This document shows positions 58,871 to 64,000 of a stretch of 64,000 nucleotides of DNA, piece after piece. The notes beneath the pieces are model-generated. The model saw only the letters and a list, made by a program, of their open reading frames with translations, ran no database searches and was not told the DNA's origin. This DNA is from Verrucosispora sp. NA02020. Its GTDB lineage: Bacteria > Actinomycetota > Actinomycetes > Mycobacteriales > Micromonosporaceae. The stretch covers positions 6,820,001 to 6,884,000 of the forward strand of contig NZ_CP054923.1 of the NCBI RefSeq assembly GCF_013364215.1. The letters run 5' to 3'. The translations under genes were made by a program, and so were the position numbers. Position 1 is the stretch's first letter, and each line of letters opens with the position of its first letter.

Positions 58871-59101
58871 TCACCACCACTTGGGGTAGTGCCGGAGTAC
58901 CCGGTCCGCCGGTTCCGGTGACTTCGACCTGCGTTCCCGCCACTTCTGCACCAGGTTCGGGCCGTGCACGAGTGCGCCTGCGGCGATCAGGAGCAGGGAC
59001 CCGTACCGTCCCGACCACCCGAACCAGAGACCGAGACCGGCCACCAGCCAGAGCAGGAAGCCGAGGCCGAGCAGTGCCGTTCGAAGACGTGGGCGGCGCA
59101 C
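58871..59101 (-). CDS. Small membrane protein, hypothetical
   Basis: 76 residues from GTG 59101 (85 from a TTG at 59128). Two hydrophobic helices (TALLGLGFLLWLVAGLGLWFG and YGSLLLIAAGALVHGPNLV) and a basic tail KWRERRSKSPEPADRVLRHYPKWW. No family recognised. No strong ribosome-binding site for either start; the choice is uncertain. The next minus-strand gene starts 70 bp away. Confidence 0.55.
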   Translation of the reverse strand: MRRPRLRTALLGLGFLLWLVAGLGLWFGWSGRYGSLLLIAAGALVHGPNLVQKWRERRSKSPEPADRVLRHYPKWW

Positions 59102-59271
59102 GACTCTCAGACTACGGCTCGCCGCCAACGAGGCACGTCATCCGTGACCCCTTGGGCCACGGGCGGAACCTGATCCCACCGAGAACCGCGACGCCTCGGT
59201 GAGATCAGGCCCGTGCGAGAGATTCCCCTCGGCGCGCCCCAACGCTCGCGCGCCGAACAACGGTTACCCGT

Positions 59272-59730
59272 TCAGCAGGCGGTGTAGCCCTTGCCCTTCT
59301 TCGACCAGGCGCACTTGTCGATCAGCTTGCCGCTGGCGTTGCGCAGGTACGCGGTGTCGCCGGTGTTGTTCCAGACGTAGTTGCCCGAGCCCCAGTAGCG
59401 GTTCTTGGCGGTGTTCGTGCCCTTGCCGGTGCGGATGACCACGCTCTTGCCCTTGGCGAGCTTCACGTCCCCGCTGAACGTGTAGACGTGGTTGGCCTTG
59501 TCGCGCAGCGTCCAGTTCTTCAGGTTGATGGTGCGGGCGCGCCGGTTGGTCAGCTTCACGTACTCGGCGTTCAGGCTGGCGTTCGAGCGGGTGTCCGTAC
59601 CCGGCGAGTCGTAGTAGACCTTCGTGATCTCGATCGCCGGGGTGGCGGCCTGCGCCGGGGCACCGACGGCCAGCGAACCGCCAAGCGCCACGGCGAGCGC
59701 GGACACCAACCCGATGAACCTTCTCGACAT
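59272..59730 (-). CDS. Secreted lamin-tail (LTD) domain protein
   Basis: 152-residue secreted protein with a signal peptide (MSRRFIGLVSALAVALGGSLAVGAPAQA) and a lamin tail domain: IEITKVYYDSPGTDTRSNASLNAEYVKLTNRRARTINLKNWTLRDKANHVYTF..., GNYVWNNTGDTAYLRNASGKLIDKCAW. LTD domains are small extracellular beta-sandwiches often in cell-surface proteins of actinomycetes; function unknown. GGGGG is 8-9 bp before ATG 59730. Upstream are two hairpins in its leader (59752-59770 and 59775-59794). Confidence 0.8.
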   Translation of the reverse strand: MSRRFIGLVSALAVALGGSLAVGAPAQAATPAIEITKVYYDSPGTDTRSNASLNAEYVKLTNRRARTINLKNWTLRDKANHVYTFSGDVKLAKGKSVVIRTGKGTNTAKNRYWGSGNYVWNNTGDTAYLRNASGKLIDKCAWSKKGKGYTAC

Positions 59731-60190
59731 GCGTGTTACCCCCACAGGATGCGCGCCGACGTTCGGCGCGGAAACGTCACGCCGACGCGTGACGGAGCGA
59801 GGTTAACGACGAGTTACGGCAACATGCGTCCCACTCGCACCCGCGCCGCCGATTACAGCCGCGCGGTTGCCCATCAGCATCCAGCCGGCTCGAACCGGTC
59901 CGCCGGTCCGGTTGAGCCGACTCGACCGGAGTTCCGCACCGACCGCACGAAAGATGATCGACGGCTGTGCGTTCGACGTACATCGAGGACCGCAAGACGA
60001 GGCACCGAAGCCGCAGGTCCTTTCCGGCGGTCTTGCTGCCATCGCCGCAGACGTCCGGGCGTTGCCCACAGGCCGCATCCACAGCCTGTGGATAGCACAT
60101 GTGTACGAGTCCAGCTCGCTCCCAGTCTCCGGTGAGTACGCTTGGTCATCCTCCCGGTGCCGCCGGGAGGCGTACCCGACCTGGAACGAC
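59731..60190. other. Divergent intergenic region with several hairpins
   Basis: No gene. Structures: CGCGCCGA/TCGGCGCG with a 3-nt loop (59752-59770); CGTCACGC/GCGTGACG with a CGAC loop (59775-59794), both in the likely leader of the lamin-tail gene; an imperfect 14-bp hairpin (59886-59919); and CCACAGG/CCTGTGG (60066-60072/60085-60091). A frame is open on the + strand from 59867 but loses codon bias before 60191. Confidence 0.6.
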
Positions 60191-61615
60191 GTGCGAGTGG
60201 ATCATCAGCAAGTCCTCCGCGACGTGACGGTCCGCCTGCCGATGGCGTCGACCGTCGCCGAGGTGTGCCAGGCCACCGTCGAGTCGCTGGCCCGTCACAC
60301 CCCCGCCACCATCGCCGTCCTGCTGCACGTGCACGACCGGCTCCGGTGCGTCGCCGCCACCGGCTCCTGGCAGGTCTTCGCCACCGTCGCGCCGGACGCC
60401 GGGATCGTCGGTCGGGTCTACACCGGCGGCGCAGCGGTCGTCGCCCCGGACGTCACGACCGATCCCGACCACATCCCGGTACGCCCCGACGTCACCGCCG
60501 AGGTGTGCGTACCGGTGCCGGATCCGGCCGGGCGGGTCATCGGCGTACTCGACGTGCAGTGGACCGGCCCCGCCGACCTCGCCGCGTGGCGGACGACCGC
60601 CGAACGGGTGGCCGCCCGCCTCGGCGCGCGGATCGTCGCGCTGGGCGGGCCGACGGAGAGCCGCAGCGAGAAGCTGCTCCGGCACGCCGCCGCGATGACC
60701 GCCGCCGGCACCGAGTGGGACCTGATGACCGCCGCGATCGGGGCGGCCCGGGACGTCTCCACCCTCGGCGCGGCCGTCCTGGTGCTCGGCGGCCGGGGCG
60801 GCGTACGGCTCGGTGCCCCGACCGGGGCGCCCGGGGAGCTGGAGAACCGGATGCGGGCCGAGCTGGCCGAGGCGGGCCCGGAGGCGCTGCGCGGCATCAT
60901 CGACCGGGCGCACCGCTACGGGGCCGGCTACACCCTCGGCGAGGCGGGCCACCCGCCCACCGTGGAGCACGAGCCGCTGGTCCGCGCCGGTGTCCGGACG
61001 CTGGTCACGGTGCCGGTGGGTCCGGCCCGACGCGGCGGGGTGCTGCTGGTCGCCGACGACCGGCTGCTGCGTCCCGACCCCACCACGGTCAACCTGATGG
61101 AGCTGCTGGCCGGTCAGGCGTGGAGCTGCCTGGACCGGTTGCGCACCCTGGACCGGCTGCGCGAGCAGGCCAGCTCCGACCCGTTGACGGGGCTGCGGCA
61201 CACCGGCCCGTTCGGGCAGCGGATCGCCACGGCGACGCCGGGCCGGACCGCGCTGCTCGCGATCGATGTGGACGGCTTCAAAACGATCAACGACACCTAC
61301 GGGCACCAGGCCGGTGACCGGGTGCTGGTCGGCCTGGCCCGGGCGCTGGAGGGCGCGCTGCGCCAGGGCGACGAGCTGTACCGGGTCGGCGGCGACGAGT
61401 TCGTCGCGGTGATCGAGGTGAGCCGTCCCGAGGAGGCGGTCCGGGTCGCCGAGCGGCTCACCGAGGCGGCCCGCCGGATCGGCCGCACGATCAGCGTCGG
61501 TGTCGCCCTGCCCCGGCCGGGCGAGTCGCCCGAGATGACGCTGCGCCGCGCCGACCAGGCACTCTACGCGGTGAAACGGCAGGGTCGCGACGGCGTACGC
61601 CTCGCCGCCGCCTGA
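60191..61615 (+). CDS. GAF-GAF-GGDEF diguanylate cyclase-like protein
   Basis: 474-residue signalling protein with two GAF-like sensor regions (first about 1-145, second about 160-300) and a C-terminal GGDEF domain with intact active site RVGGDEFVAVIE and SSDPLTGL, FKTINDTYGHQAGDRVL and GVALPRPG. It should make cyclic-di-GMP. No I-site (RxxD) is obvious immediately upstream of GGDEF. The first GAF carries no obvious heme or tetrapyrrole cysteine. GTG 60191 is chosen since GGAA precedes it and codon bias degrades upstream; GTG 60197 is an alternative. Confidence 0.82.
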   Translation: MRVDHQQVLRDVTVRLPMASTVAEVCQATVESLARHTPATIAVLLHVHDRLRCVAATGSWQVFATVAPDAGIVGRVYTGGAAVVAPDVTTDPDHIPVRPDVTAEVCVPVPDPAGRVIGVLDVQWTGPADLAAWRTTAERVAARLGARIVALGGPTESRSEKLLRHAAAMTAAGTEWDLMTAAIGAARDVSTLGAAVLVLGGRGGVRLGAPTGAPGELENRMRAELAEAGPEALRGIIDRAHRYGAGYTLGEAGHPPTVEHEPLVRAGVRTLVTVPVGPARRGGVLLVADDRLLRPDPTTVNLMELLAGQAWSCLDRLRTLDRLREQASSDPLTGLRHTGPFGQRIATATPGRTALLAIDVDGFKTINDTYGHQAGDRVLVGLARALEGALRQGDELYRVGGDEFVAVIEVSRPEEAVRVAERLTEAARRIGRTISVGVALPRPGESPEMTLRRADQALYAVKRQGRDGVRLAAA

Positions 61616-61624
61616 GTACGACGC

Positions 61625-62686
61625 TCAGCGCTGGGTGATCTCCTTGGCCAGGAGTTCGGCGATCTGGGCGGTGTTCAGGGCGGCACCCTTGCGGAGGTTG
61701 TCGCCGGTGACGAAGAAGTTCAGTGCGCGAGGGTCGTCGAGGGCACGACGAATCCGGCCGACCCAGGACGGGTCGGTGCCGACCGCGTCGATCGGCATCG
61801 GGAACTCCCCGGCCGCCGGGTCGTCGACGACGATCACACCGGGGGCGTTACGCAGCACGCCACGGGCACCCTCGGCGTTGATCTCGGTGCCGAAGACGGC
61901 GTGCACCGCCACCGAGTGACCGGTGAGCACCGGCACCCGTACGCAGGTGGCGGTGACCTTCAGGTGCGGCGTACCGAGGATCTTGCGCGACTCGTCGCGC
62001 ATCTTCATCTCCTCGGAGGACCAGCCGTCGTCGGCCGGTGAACCGGCCCACGGCACCACGTTGAGCGCTATGGGTGCGGGGAACGGGTCGAGGTCGTCGC
62101 CGACCGCCTGCCGCACGTCCCCGGTACGCGAACCGAGCAGCCGGTCCCCGGCCACCTTGGCCAACTGGTCGTGCAGCGTGTCCGCGCCGCGCTGACCCGC
62201 CCCGGAGACCGACTGGTACGAGGCGAGCACCAGCTCGCGCAGGCCGTACTCGCGGTGCAGCGGGGCGACCGCGACGATCATCGCCAGGGTGGTGCAGTTC
62301 GCGTTGGCGACGATGCCCCGGGGGCGGTGCTGGACCTCTTCGGGGTTGATCTCCGGCACCACCAGCGGGACGTCCGGCGCCATCCGGAAGGCGCCCGAGT
62401 TGTCCACCACGATCGCGCCCCGGCGTACCGCGATCGGCGCCCAGTGCGTGGCGACCTCGTCCGGTACGTCGAACATCGCGACGTCGACGCCGTCGAACGC
62501 CTCCTCGGTCAGCGCCTGGACGGTCAGCTCCTCGCCCCGGCACCGGACCTTGCGCCCGGCCGACCGCTCGGAGGCGAGCAGGCGGATCTCACCCCAGACG
62601 TTGCGACGCCCGGTGAGCAGTTCACACATCACGGTGCCGATAGCGCCCGTCGCCCCGACCACGGCCAGGGTGGGCAGCCCGGCCAT
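61625..62686 (-). CDS. asd: Aspartate-semialdehyde dehydrogenase
   Basis: 353-residue enzyme reducing aspartyl-phosphate to aspartate semialdehyde, feeding lysine, threonine, methionine and DAP. NADPH-binding VGATGAIGTVM, catalytic Cys131 in NANCTT, SYQSVSGAG substrate loop, and GHSVAVHAVF near the C-terminus. ATG 62686 is followed closely after lysC (5 bp). It forms the classical lysC-asd operon on the minus strand. Confidence 0.93.
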   Translation of the reverse strand: MAGLPTLAVVGATGAIGTVMCELLTGRRNVWGEIRLLASERSAGRKVRCRGEELTVQALTEEAFDGVDVAMFDVPDEVATHWAPIAVRRGAIVVDNSGAFRMAPDVPLVVPEINPEEVQHRPRGIVANANCTTLAMIVAVAPLHREYGLRELVLASYQSVSGAGQRGADTLHDQLAKVAGDRLLGSRTGDVRQAVGDDLDPFPAPIALNVVPWAGSPADDGWSSEEMKMRDESRKILGTPHLKVTATCVRVPVLTGHSVAVHAVFGTEINAEGARGVLRNAPGVIVVDDPAAGEFPMPIDAVGTDPSWVGRIRRALDDPRALNFFVTGDNLRKGAALNTAQIAELLAKEITQR

Positions 62687-62691
62687 CCGCG

Positions 62692-63957
62692 CTACCGTCC
62701 CGTTCCCGCGTACACCACGGCTTCGGTGTCACCACCGAGGTCGAACGCCTCGTGGATGGCGCGTACGGCGGCGTCGAGGTCGGTGTCCCGGCAGACCACG
62801 GAGACCCGGATCTCCGAGGTGGAGATCATCTCGATGTTCACGCCGGCCTGGCCGAGCGCGGCGAAGAAGCCGGCCGCGACGCCCGGGTGCGAGCGCATCC
62901 CGGCGCCGATCAGGGAGACCTTGCCGACGTGGTCGTCGTAGAGCAGGCCCTTGAAGTTGACCGACTCCTGGATCTTGCTGAGCGCGGCCATCGCGGTCGG
63001 GCCGTCGGTCTTCGGCAGGGTGAAGGAGATGTCGGTGCGTCCGGTGCCCTCGGTGGAGACGTTCTGCACGATCATGTCGATGTTGATCTCGGCGCCCGCG
63101 ACCGTGTCGAAGATCCGCGCGGCGGCGCCCGGCTCGTCGGGCACGCCGACGATGGTGATCTTGGCCTCGCTGCGATCGTGGGCGACGCCGGTGATCAGTG
63201 CCTGCTCCACAGGAAGCTCCTCCGTCGATCCGATGACCATCGTGCCGGTGTTGGTCGAGTATGACGAGCGGACGTGAATCGGGAGTCCCGCCCGGCGGGC
63301 GTACTCCACGCTGCGCAGGTGCAGCACCTTCGCGCCGCAGGCGGCCAGCTCCAGCATCTCCTCGTAGGTGATCTGCTTGATGTGCCGGGCGTTGGGGACG
63401 ATCCGCGGGTCGGCGGTGAAGACGCCGTCCACGTCGGTGTAGATCTCGCACACGTCCGCGTGCAGTGCGGCGGCCAGCGCCACGGCGGTGGTGTCCGAGC
63501 CGCCCCGGCCCAGGGTCGTCACGTCCTTGGTGTCCTGCGAGACACCCTGGAACCCGGCGACGATGACCACGGCGCCCTCGTCCAGCGCACCCTTGAGCCG
63601 CCCCGGGGTGACGTCGATGATCCGCGCCCGACCGTGCACCGAGGTGGTGATGACACCCGCCTGGGAACCGGTGAACGAGCGGGCTTCGTACCCCAGGTTG
63701 TGGATCGCCATGGCGAGCAGCGCCATCGAGATCCGCTCCCCGGCGGTGAGCAGCATGTCCAGCTCGCGCCCGGGCGGCAGCGGGCTGACCTGGTTGGCCA
63801 GGTCGAGCAGCTCGTCGGTGGTGTCGCCCATCGCCGAGACGACCACGACGACGTCGTCGCCGGCCTTCCGGGCGGCCACGATCCGTTCGGCCACCCGCTT
63901 GATCCGCTCGGCGTTGGCGACGGAGGACCCGCCGTACTTCTGCACCACGAGTGCCAC
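62692..63957 (-). CDS. lysC: Aspartate kinase, alpha/beta (LysC)
   Basis: 421-residue aspartokinase, first step of the aspartate pathway. Kinase motif VQKYGGSSV at the N-terminus, [23 protein letters not shown], and two C-terminal ACT domains for lysine/threonine feedback. An internal ribosome-binding site and GTG at codon 250 would make a separate beta (regulatory ACT) subunit, as known for actinobacterial lysC. GTG 63957 is preceded by GGGAGGGAG upstream. It lies 5 bp upstream of asd. Confidence 0.93.
   Translation of the reverse strand: MALVVQKYGGSSVANAERIKRVAERIVAARKAGDDVVVVVSAMGDTTDELLDLANQVSPLPPGRELDMLLTAGERISMALLAMAIHNLGYEARSFTGSQAGVITTSVHGRARIIDVTPGRLKGALDEGAVVIVAGFQGVSQDTKDVTTLGRGGSDTTAVALAAALHADVCEIYTDVDGVFTADPRIVPNARHIKQITYEEMLELAACGAKVLHLRSVEYARRAGLPIHVRSSYSTNTGTMVIGSTEELPVEQALITGVAHDRSEAKITIVGVPDEPGAAARIFDTVAGAEINIDMIVQNVSTEGTGRTDISFTLPKTDGPTAMAALSKIQESVNFKGLLYDDHVGKVSLIGAGMRSHPGVAAGFFAALGQAGVNIEMISTSEIRVSVVCRDTDLDAAVRAIHEAFDLGGDTEAVVYAGTGR
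63208..63223 (-). promoter_or_regulatory. Internal start of the aspartokinase beta subunit
   Basis: On the coding strand GGAGGAGC (63216-63223) lies 5 bp before an in-frame GTG (63208-63210, codon 250), predicting a 172-residue beta subunit comprising the ACT domains and ending at the lysC stop (62692). Matches the alpha2-beta2 aspartokinases known from Corynebacterium and mycobacteria. Confidence 0.75.
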
Positions 63958-64000
63958 GACGGCGCACTCCCTCCCAGTTGCCTGAGCGTGCCGACGCCGC

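Noticed and set aside
60066..60096. DnaA-box-like TGTGGATAG and thus an origin
   Set aside because: A single imperfect box next to a palindrome; no cluster of boxes and no dnaA, dnaN or parAB genes.

Overview
The window looks like a chromosomal segment of a Micromonospora-type actinomycete. Evidence: very high GC with third-position GC bias, WhiB and mycosin genes, a mycothiol-type enzyme, many GTG starts, ATGA/GTGA stop-start overlaps, and palindromic repeats of the kind I associate with Micromonosporaceae (from memory). Taxonomy below family is inference.

Layout. (1) 1-2853: end of a type VII secretion locus (EccC ATPase, truncated by the window edge, then a mycosin protease). (2) 2921-39519: housekeeping block whose order marP - nudix - TlpA - nth - crp - MBL - ridA - DUF4177 - two ArsA ATPases - whiB4 - ponA2 - phosphoesterase matches the M. 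tuberculosis Rv3671c-Rv3683 neighbourhood as I remember it. Two sets of genes interrupt that order. The small one is capA and cbiZ between nth and crp. The large one (10.1-29.6 kb) lies between crp and the MBL gene: a TetR-headed acyl-CoA/biotin carboxylase catabolic operon of Atu/Liu type, an orphan solute-binding protein, a Tap-like hydrolase, a Ser/Thr kinase and a 1205-residue cyclase-ATPase regulator. (3) 39587-39705: tRNA-Pro(CGG) with promoter and terminator. (4) 40128-58550: a compact, almost entirely + strand biosynthetic-type cluster without NRPS or PKS domains. (5) 58546-63957: small membrane proteins, a lamin-tail secreted protein, a GAF-GGDEF protein, and asd-lysC.

The cluster in region 4 is the standout. 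It holds two paralogous SGNH-type proteins, a double heme-oxygenase-like diiron protein with one degenerate half, a NodU/CmcH-type carbamoyltransferase, three ATP-grasp ligases, a 2-oxoglutarate/Fe(II) oxygenase, an SDR, LysE and MFS exporters, a tryptophan synthase beta-alpha pair, and LuxR-like and GntR/UTRA regulators. Two unlabelled microproteins (28 and 46 residues) sit beside the first SGNH gene and the carbamoyltransferase. The 46-mer resembles the C-terminal third of SxtJ and the 28-mer ends like SxtK/DUF5989. This suggests a stripped-down form of the carbamoyltransferase-SxtJ-SxtK-SGNH module inside an amino-acid-ligating pathway. A 30-bp near-perfect palindrome overlapping the trpB ribosome-binding site is a likely operator for the GntR/UTRA regulator two genes downstream. 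The product is unknown; an oxidised, carbamoylated, ATP-grasp-assembled small peptide or amino-acid derivative is the most economical reading.
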